From contig JAPUHH010000151.1 of the NCBI GenBank assembly GCA_027297825.1, forward strand, positions 1 to 7,763: a stretch of DNA of 7,763 bases, read 5' to 3'. The position numbers and the translations under genes were made by a program. The stretch's first letter is position 1, and each line of letters opens with the position of its first letter. Source of the DNA: Gammaproteobacteria bacterium (GTDB lineage: Bacteria; Pseudomonadota; Gammaproteobacteria; UBA4575). The notes under the pieces are model-generated. The model was not told the DNA's origin and did not search any database. It saw only the letters and a program-made list of their open reading frames with translations. Below are positions 1-5,757 of this stretch, one piece after another.

Positions 1-182
1 TTTTTGCTTTAGTAACAGTTCTCCATTGTGCGCTATTATTTTATAGAAAAGTCGACTTCTAATAATAACTATCGAAATGGAAACTATAGTTAGAGAAAAA
101 TCTAATTTTCTATGTTCTAGCCTGGCTAATATCACACATTAGTTCCCTTTGTATCACTGACATCACCAGCAGTGTAAAATCA

Positions 183-1637
183 TTATTCTTCAGTAAAATC
201 CAATATGCGTTGCTCTATATAGCCAAAAAAAGGGTTATATCTAAGGCGCATTAAAATATTGATGGGAACAGTCAAAATACCGCGTTCTCCTCGGGGTGAG
301 AAGGTGCCAATATTAATATAATTATTCGATATATTCGGCCCTACTGCGCCATAAAGATTATCGTGTTCAGGAAATGGAATGGCGATATGTGACAAGGAAA
401 ATATTTTACTGGGCCATTCAAGACCAAGACTTTCTACAGTTTGTTGCTGCTTCTGTGGTGTCCAAGTTTTAGCCATTACTTGACGAGACTCTTCATTAAT
501 ATTCGTTACAATCGTCAATGTATACGGCAAATGATCTGCTTGTGTAATTTTTTTATATAATACGTTATGTCTTTGATGCAAGAATTCATCTAATTTAGAT
601 AACCTGTTAACATCAAACAAAACAAGTTCACTATTATTTACAGTCATTCGACTATATAGCCGGTTCACAATCGCCGAGGTCAAAACCGTTGCATCCACCA
701 GAGACTGGAATGTCAGCATAGGTGGCAGTTGTTCTATTTCACCTGTTTTTGTAAATTTAATTAACTGTTTATTGATTTCACGAGTGAGTAAAAAAGTCTG
801 CTTGCCAGCGGCTTTTGGAAACGAGTTATATTTAAAGGGATCAAATTCTGGCAGCACATTAAGCCAGCGAAATTTTTCAAAATAAGGTATCCAACTGAGC
901 ACTTTATGCCAGTCTGTAAACCTTGAGAAAAAAGTAACCCCCAACATAGGAGACAGAAGTACTAGCTTGTCCGGCTTGGGTAATGCTTGTTTTTCAATAG
1001 CCTCAAGCGTGTACTTGATTGCAAGGGCGCCTCCATTTGAATAGCCAACAATATAAAAAGGCAGTTGTTTTTGTAGTTTCGAACGTACATGTTTAGCACC
1101 AATGTATGTCGCAGCCATCCAATCGCGCCAAGTAGCATCTATGAGTTCAGCGGGAATGGTGCCATGACCGGGCATTCTAAGTGAAAGCACATAAAAACCA
1201 TTCGACTGAAATAATTTAGCCAGGTGACGCATACTGTATGGTGAATCTGTCAGCCCATGAATCATCAACGCTCCACCACGTATATGACTGGGTGTTAATT
1301 CAAAACTGCGATTCCAATTCTGGTCAAAGTTTTCAGGATCTACCCGACTGCCGCTTGAATATCGACTTAGAGGTAATAGTGTATTGGGTGGATGGCTTTG
1401 ATAAATCTCACGATTAATTTCATCAAACACTTTTTCCTCAAGCTCTAAATAATCTTGCAGGGTGGTGATATGTTTGCTCGCATCAACAGAGAACTCACTA
1501 TCAATAATTGGGCGGTGCCAACTACTTAAATCAGGAAATCTCCTTGCGTCAAATGCGCGCACTAATATGATCGTCGCCAGAATAACGAGCAACGAAAATA
1601 TTACCTTCACTGTCCAGTTAATGAGGCGACTAATCAT
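183..1637 (-). CDS. Membrane-anchored alpha/beta hydrolase (serine hydrolase, lipase/esterase-like)
   Basis: This 484-residue protein is probably an envelope-bound serine hydrolase acting on an ester or lipid; the substrate cannot be told from sequence. A hydrophobic segment at about residues 9-27 is followed by basic residues, so it is a single anchor or an uncleaved signal, with ambiguous topology. The hydrolase core runs from about 121: oxyanion-hole HG at 127-128, then GHG at 157-159, and the nucleophile elbow GYSNG at 198-202 with Ser200 as likely nucleophile. Asp315 (LVDATV) is the best candidate acid and His417 (SLSHIA) the best candidate base, from order and spacing. The conserved-looking stretch after His417 (PFPEHDNLYG) suggests a defined subfamily. 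The ATG at 1635-1637 is chosen because the hydrophobic segment follows at once, but no good Shine-Dalgarno precedes it. It lies 219 bp downstream of a second hydrolase gene on the same strand. The fold is well supported; the function is not. Confidence 0.88.
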   Translation of the reverse strand: MISRLINWTVKVIFSLLVILATIILVRAFDARRFPDLSSWHRPIIDSEFSVDASKHITTLQDYLELEEKVFDEINREIYQSHPPNTLLPLSRYSSGSRVDPENFDQNWNRSFELTPSHIRGGALMIHGLTDSPYSMRHLAKLFQSNGFYVLSLRMPGHGTIPAELIDATWRDWMAATYIGAKHVRSKLQKQLPFYIVGYSNGGALAIKYTLEAIEKQALPKPDKLVLLSPMLGVTFFSRFTDWHKVLSWIPYFEKFRWLNVLPEFDPFKYNSFPKAAGKQTFLLTREINKQLIKFTKTGEIEQLPPMLTFQSLVDATVLTSAIVNRLYSRMTVNNSELVLFDVNRLSKLDEFLHQRHNVLYKKITQADHLPYTLTIVTNINEESRQVMAKTWTPQKQQQTVESLGLEWPSKIFSLSHIAIPFPEHDNLYGAVGPNISNNYINIGTFSPRGERGILTVPINILMRLRYNPFFGYIEQRILDFTEE

Positions 1638-1728
1638 TGATTATATATGTCTTTGTAGTGTGAATAATAATTTTACTACATTGCTATTTGATTTTAGAAC
1701 AATTATAAAACTCTTTGATGCATAAAAC

Positions 1729-1740
1729 TAAGCAGACATT
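1729..1740. repeat. Solo arm of the dispersed hairpin repeat
   Basis: The 12 bases TAAGCAGACATT match the right arm of the repeat copy at 4339-4368 and, read on the other strand, the left arm of the copy at 3261-3290. No partner arm is visible nearby, so this is a degraded half-copy or chance. It lies in the 219-bp spacer (1638-1856) between the two hydrolase genes, which otherwise shows only AT-rich sequence and no clear terminator. Confidence 0.3.
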
Positions 1741-1856
1741 TAATTATTCAGATCACGTCAATATTCTTAATTAATTATTTTCCCTTGTAAATTCATCGCA
1801 ATAAGTTTAATTAGCTATTTTTTAGAACCATCTAGACTTACACAACAAAGTAATCT

Positions 1857-3149
1857 TCATCGAGTTTCAAGCCAAGTACAACGTTCCTCAACAATTGGAG
1901 CAATATTCTGCTCTTCAATTCCTTGTGTAATGATACCTATCACACGTTCGTCATCTTCATAATCTCGGTGAGCCACTGCGGGATTAGCAAATGTACCCAA
2001 CCTGAATAAGTCCACAACCTCTGCAATATTGATGGTTACGTTGATAAAATTGATGCACAGCCTTGAATCCATAAAGTTATCAACAAATTTGGGAGGCACG
2101 TCATAACTGAGTATGTCGTTGGGATCGTTAAATGCAACAATGGTGAGTTCTCTAAAGAAACGCTTGTTGTGATTAATGCCTTCATTTGTACAATAGTCAA
2201 CATATTGATTGGTTACATCTGGAATTTCTCGACCAAGTTGTAATAGCGGAAGCTGATTTGCCAGCATAAACACAGGAATTTGTTTTTTTTGTAAGTATTC
2301 AAAAACATTTACTAATTGATCATTTGGATTGCTTTTAATTCTTTGTTCCAAATGCCTGGTCAACTCTTGTAAAGAATCAGTGACAATACGGCTTCCCATG
2401 CTGTGAGTAATAAATGCAAATTCATCATCTAGCTCTGTAAAGTTATCACTTTGATTTGTATCACACGATTCTTGTGTATGTTGATCTAGGGTTTGCCAAT
2501 CTCGACTTAACATCCAACAAAACGAGCTGACGACTGCAAGTTGAATTTTTGCTTGTGACTTACCCAAATAGATGAGTGGATATGACACATGACTATTCAT
2601 AAATCCCTTCATCGTGTTATTAATAGTTGCGCGACGAAAAGAATGTTCACCTGAATCGTCATAAGCAATAATTTCCCTTTCATCACTTGAGATTGATGAC
2701 CAGGTTAATTCATAAAAGAGCATCTCCTTAGTTTCTTGTTTATTGGTAAAACGATGTATACGTAATTTACCAAGATCCTGATCGGGGAAAGCAGGATGAG
2801 TAATAGAGATATCTTTAAACCTGGCCTCGACCACATTTAGGCTCAAAGCTTGTGATAGATTTTCTGCAATTCGAGTCGAATATCCTTGCAAGTGCTCTCC
2901 AATGCCATGCACCATCAAAACTTTCAGGGTGGGATGTCTGTCTATCGCCCCGTCACTAGTTGTTATGGATTTTTGAGGATGCAGATACGATTGAAGTCCC
3001 TGGAATTTAGAACCCCGTATTGAACACCCCCTAACATCTTCTTTATCACCACTCCTACTGCCTAATACACCTTCCGTAACGCCTCTACTAATGCTTGCAC
3101 AACCGGTGCATATAAAAGTGATTAGGACTATTAGCGTAATCTTATGCAT
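1857..3149 (-). CDS. Lipoprotein alpha/beta hydrolase, esterase/lipase-like
   Basis: This 430-residue protein is a predicted envelope lipoprotein with an alpha/beta-hydrolase fold; its substrate is unknown. Residues 1-16 form a short hydrophobic signal, and Cys17 in ICTGCAS is the likely lipidated residue. The lipobox is slightly atypical, with Cys at -3. Ala follows Cys17, which in enterobacterial sorting would favour the outer membrane. The core begins at about 76 with VLMVHGIGEH (oxyanion region 81-84). The nucleophile elbow is THSMG at 248-252, with Ser250. Asp342 or Asp345 in FNDPNDILSY is the probable acid, and His394 in AVAHRDYEDD the probable base. Between strand and elbow lies an insertion of about 130 residues that could form a lid. 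Length and motif order suit a complete enzyme. Start ATG 3147-3149 has AGGA only 12 nt upstream, a long spacing. The N-acyltransferase and Lol steps are inferred, not seen. Confidence 0.87.
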   Translation of the reverse strand: MHKITLIVLITFICTGCASISRGVTEGVLGSRSGDKEDVRGCSIRGSKFQGLQSYLHPQKSITTSDGAIDRHPTLKVLMVHGIGEHLQGYSTRIAENLSQALSLNVVEARFKDISITHPAFPDQDLGKLRIHRFTNKQETKEMLFYELTWSSISSDEREIIAYDDSGEHSFRRATINNTMKGFMNSHVSYPLIYLGKSQAKIQLAVVSSFCWMLSRDWQTLDQHTQESCDTNQSDNFTELDDEFAFITHSMGSRIVTDSLQELTRHLEQRIKSNPNDQLVNVFEYLQKKQIPVFMLANQLPLLQLGREIPDVTNQYVDYCTNEGINHNKRFFRELTIVAFNDPNDILSYDVPPKFVDNFMDSRLCINFINVTINIAEVVDLFRLGTFANPAVAHRDYEDDERVIGIITQGIEEQNIAPIVEERCTWLETR

Positions 3150-3189
3150 AATACACTTGATTCCTGGTTAACAGATTTTGCACTAATTA

Positions 3190-3219
3190 AATCTACCGTA
3201 TTCCATATAGAATTAACAA
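3190..3219 (-). promoter_or_regulatory. Possible sigma70-type promoter with a palindrome in the spacer
   Basis: On the minus strand TTGTTA (3219-3214) and TAGATT (3195-3190) sit 18 nt apart, each matching four of six consensus bases, about 40 nt before the ATG of the lipoprotein hydrolase. The spacer holds a 14-bp near-perfect palindrome, ATTCCATATAGAAT on the plus strand (3200-3213, one mismatched pair), a possible operator. The region is AT-rich, so chance matches are likely. Confidence 0.27.
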
Positions 3220-3251
3220 TCTAAATAAATTATCTTATAAAAACATTATGT

Positions 3252-3290
3252 TTAAAAATGAATGTCTGCTTACGGCCAATAGCGGTCAGT
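3252..3290 (-). terminator. Possible terminator made by repeat hairpin plus T-run
   Basis: Transcripts leaving the secreted-protein gene (stop at 3311-3313) meet the repeat hairpin 3261-3290 about 20 nt later, followed within two bases by TTTTT on the minus strand (3258-3254). That is terminator-like layout. The stem read on this strand has three unpaired positions in ten, so it is weak. Confidence 0.22.
3261..3290. repeat. Dispersed hairpin repeat, copy A
   Basis: Arms AATGTCTGCT (3261-3270) and AGCGGTCAGT (3281-3290) flank a 10-base loop, TACGGCCAAT. The consensus arms AATGTCCGCT / AGCGGACATT are exact reverse complements; this copy has diverged at several positions but stays partly self-complementary. 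It sits between the lipoprotein hydrolase and the secreted-protein gene. Confidence 0.72.
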
Positions 3291-3310
3291 CGATTGCTTT
3301 CCTAATTAGT

Positions 3311-3886
3311 TTAATTTTTAGATAGCACACGGAACGCAGCCGAAATTTTTGATGGAGAGAAATTGCCTAGCACAGGAAAGTTTGTTCTGTTTCCACGTTC
3401 TCTCCTGTGAAAGTTTCTTTCAAGATCCCTACGCACAGTTATTGAATATTCATCGAAGCTTCCCTTTAGCTCTCTTGTAATATCACCTTCAATTCTTACG
3501 ACAGGGGTCCCTGATAATACAGGCTCTCTCCCATACGATCTGACATTAAGACCTACTCTAGATATAGAAAAATATGTCTCGACACTAGTGGTTACACGTT
3601 TGTCAAACTGTGGAGTTCTACCAGCGGTGACGTAAACATTTCTCATGTACGAAATAGTATCGGAATCTACACATAGGTTATCAACATCTCCTCCATTTAT
3701 AAGAACTTCGATTCCTTCTTGTTCTTCTGGTGTAAAATTATTTTTATTAACCGACAACACTCCTTCACTAGTTGATTCCTCGCAGTTTCGACTTTGTATA
3801 GCAGTTGTATTTTCAGCAAATGTGGTTTGTGACGAAAAAATAATCAGCAAGCAAAATAGCATGTGCTTTGTATATTTAATTATCAT
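3311..3886 (-). CDS. Secreted or periplasmic protein of unknown function
   Basis: I do not recognise a family in this 191-residue protein. It has a clear export signal: Lys4/Lys7, a hydrophobic stretch at about 9-19, and a likely signal-peptidase I site after Ala24 (TFA before EN). The mature part has only two cysteines, Cys35 and Cys72, which could form a disulfide. The middle (about 100-155) alternates hydrophobic and polar residues as beta strands do (YFSISRVGLNVRSYG, VVRIEGDI), and the region around 151-167 is very Arg-rich. There are no internal repeats and no catalytic motif I can name. The ATG at 3884-3886 lacks an obvious Shine-Dalgarno; an ATG at 3860-3862 would shorten the basic end of the signal and has none either. 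The signal peptide and open length argue that it is real. The antisense reading at 3645-3893 is a shadow. Confidence 0.72.
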   Translation of the reverse strand: MIIKYTKHMLFCLLIIFSSQTTFAENTTAIQSRNCEESTSEGVLSVNKNNFTPEEQEGIEVLINGGDVDNLCVDSDTISYMRNVYVTAGRTPQFDKRVTTSVETYFSISRVGLNVRSYGREPVLSGTPVVRIEGDITRELKGSFDEYSITVRRDLERNFHRRERGNRTNFPVLGNFSPSKISAAFRVLSKN

Positions 3887-3993
3887 CAGGTAGTTAATGA
3901 ATTTATGTTAGATATACAGGTAGTTTAATTTTCACAATAAGACCGGAGTGCCTGGCGAATTGGTAGTCTAGTTCAAAAATTTATCAATACCTG

Positions 3994-4023
3994 AATGTCC
4001 GCTTTGGGTCATTAGCGGTCATT
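3994..4023. repeat. Dispersed hairpin repeat, copy B, overlapping a gene end
   Basis: Arms AATGTCCGCT (3994-4003) and AGCGGTCATT (4014-4023) pair at nine of ten positions around the loop TTGGGTCATT. The right arm supplies the last three sense codons (Asn-Asp-Arg) and the first stop base of the minus-strand membrane protein, and two loop bases complete its TAA stop (4012-4014). Confidence 0.85.
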
Positions 4024-4269
4024 AAGATTACCCATTTCTATTCTAGAATTATTTGTAAATGGCCTTTTAGCAAGAAATCTCCAACCTAAGAAGAATACGC
4101 CTATTAGAATACCGATAGTTAGAAACCAGTCGTTATATAGGAGATGAGCTATTACTGCTAATAAAAAACTAACAGTAACCCAAAATGACTTTTCTAAAGT
4201 TTCATATTCCCTTTTAAGCTCAATAATTATTTTATTGTGCTCTTCTGTGGCCATTGAATCATTATTCAT
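4012..4269 (-). CDS. Small two-span inner-membrane protein of unknown function
   Basis: The 85-residue product starts with a charged, probably helical segment (about 8-27), followed by two hydrophobic spans, about 29-45 and 48-66, joined by a short turn (LYNDWFL). Arg64, Lys68 and Arg69 after the second span predict a hairpin with both ends in the cytoplasm. No family is recognised. The ATG at 4267-4269 has GAGGTGG and AAGGA just upstream; an internal ATG at 4252-4254 has no such site. The start overlaps the stop of a 33-codon ORF by ATGA, the arrangement of translational coupling. The last three residues and the stop lie inside hairpin repeat B, so the original C-terminus may have been replaced when the repeat arrived. 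The two clean spans and the ribosome site make a real gene likely, but its short length leaves doubt. Confidence 0.62.
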   Translation of the reverse strand: MNNDSMATEEHNKIIIELKREYETLEKSFWVTVSFLLAVIAHLLYNDWFLTIGILIGVFFLGWRFLAKRPFTNNSRIEMGNLNDR

Positions 4270-4367
4270 ACTTCCTTAACCACCTCAATCCAATCTTCGT
4301 TAGCAGGCTGCATAATAAAATTAATTTCATTAACTGGAAATGTCCGCTTTGGGTCGTTAGCAGACAT
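4266..4367 (-). CDS. Short ORF coupled to the two-span membrane protein; repeat-derived N-terminus
   Basis: A 33-codon reading frame opens with ATG at 4365-4367 inside hairpin repeat C and ends with TGA at 4266-4268, overlapping the next ATG by four bases. The first ten residues (MSANDPKRTF) come from the repeat. The rest reads FPVN..., then MQPANEDWIEVVKEV, which is acidic, non-repetitive and plausibly coding. The frame is open upstream to 4406 without another start, and no Shine-Dalgarno precedes the ATG. It may be a coupled leader peptide or the tail of a gene whose front was replaced by the repeat. A still shorter start exists at 4311-4313. No function is assigned. Confidence 0.3.
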   Translation of the reverse strand: MSANDPKRTFPVNEINFIMQPANEDWIEVVKEV

Positions 4368-4368
4368 T
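4339..4368. repeat. Dispersed hairpin repeat, copy C
   Basis: Arms AATGTCCGCT (4339-4348) and AGCAGACATT (4359-4368) pair at nine of ten positions around the loop TTGGGTCGTT. This copy and copy B share the left arm exactly and nine of ten loop bases. It is the first half of a longer composite unit that continues to 4406. Confidence 0.87.
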
Positions 4369-4406
4369 AAACAGCTTTGTTTTAAAAATTCAAACCTGAT
4401 GTCTCC
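4369..4406. repeat. Second half of a composite repeat unit (linker plus partial hairpin)
   Basis: The linker beside copy C matches the linker between copies E and F. Positions 4382-4397 agree with 7147-7162 at 14 of 16 bases without gaps (shared TTAAAA and CCT at the same offset). In both places 27 bases separate the end of the repeat's CAT from CCT. ATGTCTCC then follows in both (4399-4406 and 7163-7170), with one extra base here. The remainder of the second hairpin is lost or diverged. Confidence 0.6.
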
Positions 4407-4434
4407 CTAATTTAACTCTCAAATGTATGTTTCT

Positions 4435-4569
4435 TCAAAAATCTACATTAATATCTGCTTTAGTTGATTCGGCTTGTTTGCCTGCAAAATAATTAGCAAA
4501 ACTTGCTCTATACTTTCTCCAGAATAGTTGTCCACATTCTGGCACGTCACAGTAACTAGGCAGATATTC
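4435..4569 (-). pseudogene. Possible C-terminal gene remnant with a Cys-x4-Cys motif
   Basis: On the minus strand a frame of 44 sense codons runs from just after a TAA (4570-4572) to a TGA at 4435-4437, with no ATG. The translation looks coding: EYLPSY, then CDVPECGQLFWRKYR, then ASFANYFAGKQAE, ending in NVDF. CDVPEC followed by aromatic and basic residues resembles half of a small zinc-binding module, but I see no second cysteine pair. It begins within 10 bp of the end of the binding-protein gene, so the missing front was probably deleted. It could also be a chance open frame or a tiny gene with a GTG start. Confidence 0.33.
4519..4542. other. Perfect 7-bp inverted repeat downstream of the binding protein
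   Basis: CCAGAAT (4519-4525) and ATTCTGG (4536-4542) are exact reverse complements separated by 10 bases, 34 bp past the stop of the binding-protein gene. On the minus strand no T-run follows, so it is not a standard intrinsic terminator. It may protect the 3' end of the message, or be incidental because it lies in the coding-like remnant frame. Confidence 0.4.
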
Positions 4570-4576
4570 TTACCGC

Positions 4577-5434
4577 TTATTCGGGTGTAGCATTTAGTTG
4601 ATACAGCGCGTTATGTAGTGGCGGCCTCTTTTTAGAAAATCCACCAAACCACTTGTCATATAACTGATCTATTTGACGAGTACGGTATAGTTTTGATAGG
4701 ACACTATTAACAACCAGTCTGAAATCGGCATCGTTGCGTTTTACGGCTAGAGCAAATGGCTCAAAGGAAAAGACTTGAGGAGAAATTGTAAAATTATCCT
4801 TATCTTCTGCGGTGAGCACTAAACCAATCAACACCACCTGATCAGATGAAAACGCAGCAATCTCACCTTTGCGCAGCGAATTCAGCGCCTCAGCAGCTGA
4901 ATTAAATGAAACAACTTCTGCATCCGTCAATGTTTCCTTTAGCATGAGCTTTAGCGTTTCAATGGTTGTGGTGTCACGGACTACACCTACTTTTTTGCCA
5001 TCTAATGCAGAGAGTTCATTAAACTCTCCTCCCTTTAGGGTCATAAATGATGCGCCAGTAACAAATGTAAGTTGAGTAAAGCCAACTAGCTTGCTTCGTG
5101 ACAAGGTTTTAGTGGTGGAGCCACATAAAATATCGATTTTGTTTTCAACCAGTGCAGTGAATCTGCTATTTGCAGTTACAGGAACGTACTCAATTTTAAC
5201 TTCTTTACCAATTGCATTTTTCACACCGGCAACGATACGCTTGCATAAATCAATTGAGTAACCTACCGGATTAGCATCATTATCTAAAAAAGACATAGGT
5301 GGCTCAGACTCGCGGTGCCCAATTCTAATTTTGCCTGTTTGCTTTATTTGATCAAGCGTATTTGGTATTTCATGAGCGGACGCATTTGTGATTAAAAATG
5401 CAAAGAAAAGTGTTGAGGTAAGCAGTAATTTCAT
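4577..5434 (-). CDS. Periplasmic amino-acid-binding protein of the GltI type (family 3 solute-binding protein)
   Basis: This 285-residue protein is predicted to bind a polar amino acid in the periplasm for an ABC importer. Its signal peptide runs to NASA at 17-20, with cleavage before His21. The family-3 pattern is strong and closest in my memory to E. coli GltI: IRIGHRES (36-43), GYSIDLC (58-64), NSRF (89-92), DILCGSTT (101-108), the hinge-side KKVGVVRDTTT, and the C-terminal LYDKWF (258-263). Arg41, Arg91, Ser106 and Thr108 keep ligand-contact positions of GltI. Ala88 and Ala180 fall where I recall Ser and His there, so the ligand may differ. The start at 5432-5434 is chosen because the signal begins there and AAGGAG lies 6 nt upstream. 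The longer frame to 5584 would place non-signal sequence first and cross a repeat and the promoter. No permease or ATPase gene lies in the window. Confidence 0.92.
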   Translation of the reverse strand: MKLLLTSTLFFAFLITNASAHEIPNTLDQIKQTGKIRIGHRESEPPMSFLDNDANPVGYSIDLCKRIVAGVKNAIGKEVKIEYVPVTANSRFTALVENKIDILCGSTTKTLSRSKLVGFTQLTFVTGASFMTLKGGEFNELSALDGKKVGVVRDTTTIETLKLMLKETLTDAEVVSFNSAAEALNSLRKGEIAAFSSDQVVLIGLVLTAEDKDNFTISPQVFSFEPFALAVKRNDADFRLVVNSVLSKLYRTRQIDQLYDKWFGGFSKKRPPLHNALYQLNATPE

Positions 5435-5440
5435 TCGATT

Positions 5441-5446
5441 CTCCTT
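5441..5446 (-). promoter_or_regulatory. Ribosome binding site fixing the binding-protein start
   Basis: AAGGAG on the minus strand sits 6 nt before the ATG at 5432-5434. It is the best Shine-Dalgarno in the window and decides the start 50 codons inside the longest open frame. Confidence 0.85.
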
Positions 5447-5492
5447 ATTATTATTTTCAAGGTGGTAGATTTTATTACCGGATTGACAGCGA

Positions 5493-5521
5493 ATTATAGC
5501 ACCTAATTGTCGCTTAACATC
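5493..5521 (-). promoter_or_regulatory. Likely promoter of the binding-protein gene (perfect -10 box)
   Basis: A perfect TATAAT lies at 5498-5493 on the minus strand, which would start the message about 50 nt before the ATG. The -35 zone is poor (GATGTT or ATGTTA at 16-17 nt spacing), so an activator may be needed. The promoter lies inside the extended reading frame, another reason to reject the upstream start. Confidence 0.45.
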
Positions 5522-5551
5522 TCGACAGAGATCGAATATCGACAATAGACG

Positions 5552-5581
5552 AACGTCCACTTTAGATCGATAGCAGACGTT
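5552..5581. repeat. Dispersed hairpin repeat, copy D, with a compensatory arm change
   Basis: Arms AACGTCCACT (5552-5561) and AGCAGACGTT (5572-5581) surround the loop TTAGATCGAT. Relative to the consensus, T-to-C in the left arm is matched by A-to-G in the right arm at the paired position, so pairing is kept. The outer six pairs are intact, the next two are mismatched and the inner two pair. It sits just upstream of the binding-protein promoter. Confidence 0.75.
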
Positions 5582-5757
5582 CAAGATTTACATAGGTGGT
5601 AGTAATGACTTGGATAGAGTAGGCAGGTTTTCACTAACAATCCTATGCTTTAGCACATTGAAGAACTGCTACTAACTGATCTGATCTTTAAAGTGGATGT
5701 CTCACGTTCTCCTCAATTTCGTTATTCGCAAACCGGAATATAGATTTGTGGTCGTGA
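5582..5757. other. Intergenic stretch after nhaA, with a possible inverted repeat remnant
   Basis: This is part of the 323-bp gap between nhaA and the binding-protein gene. I find no gene and no hairpin with a T-run to end nhaA transcription. AGTGGATGT at 5692-5700, with CTTTAA before it, resembles the reverse of copy D's left arm and could be a worn copy in the opposite direction. Confidence 0.35.

Noticed and set aside
91..111. AT-rich hairpin (AGAAAA ... TTTTCT) downstream of the first hydrolase
   Set aside because: It has no GC pairs in the core and no T-run in the right place on the minus strand, so I do not call it a terminator.
1462..1725. Plus-strand ORF of 87 codons
   Set aside because: It is antisense to the start of the membrane-anchored hydrolase and its leader, with no ribosome site or recognisable domain.
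3645..3893. Plus-strand ORF of 82 codons
   Set aside because: It is antisense to the signal peptide and early part of the secreted protein; a composition shadow.
3941..3980. Resemblance to the 5' half of a tRNA-Leu (CCGGAGTG, then GGCGAATTGGTAG, then TTCAAAA)
   Set aside because: The D-loop-like part is suggestive, but the anticodon spacing is short by about five bases and no T-arm or acceptor partner follows. At most it is an eroded fragment, such as an old integration scar; a covariance-model tRNA scan would decide.
3990..4012. Fourteen-codon minus-strand ORF starting in repeat B (MTQSGHSGID...)
   Set aside because: Its start is part of the repeat, it has no ribosome site, and it is too short to distinguish from chance.
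4869..5075. Plus-strand ORF of 68 codons, Ser/Thr/Val-rich
   Set aside because: It is antisense to the well-supported binding-protein gene; its low-complexity product is typical of a shadow frame.
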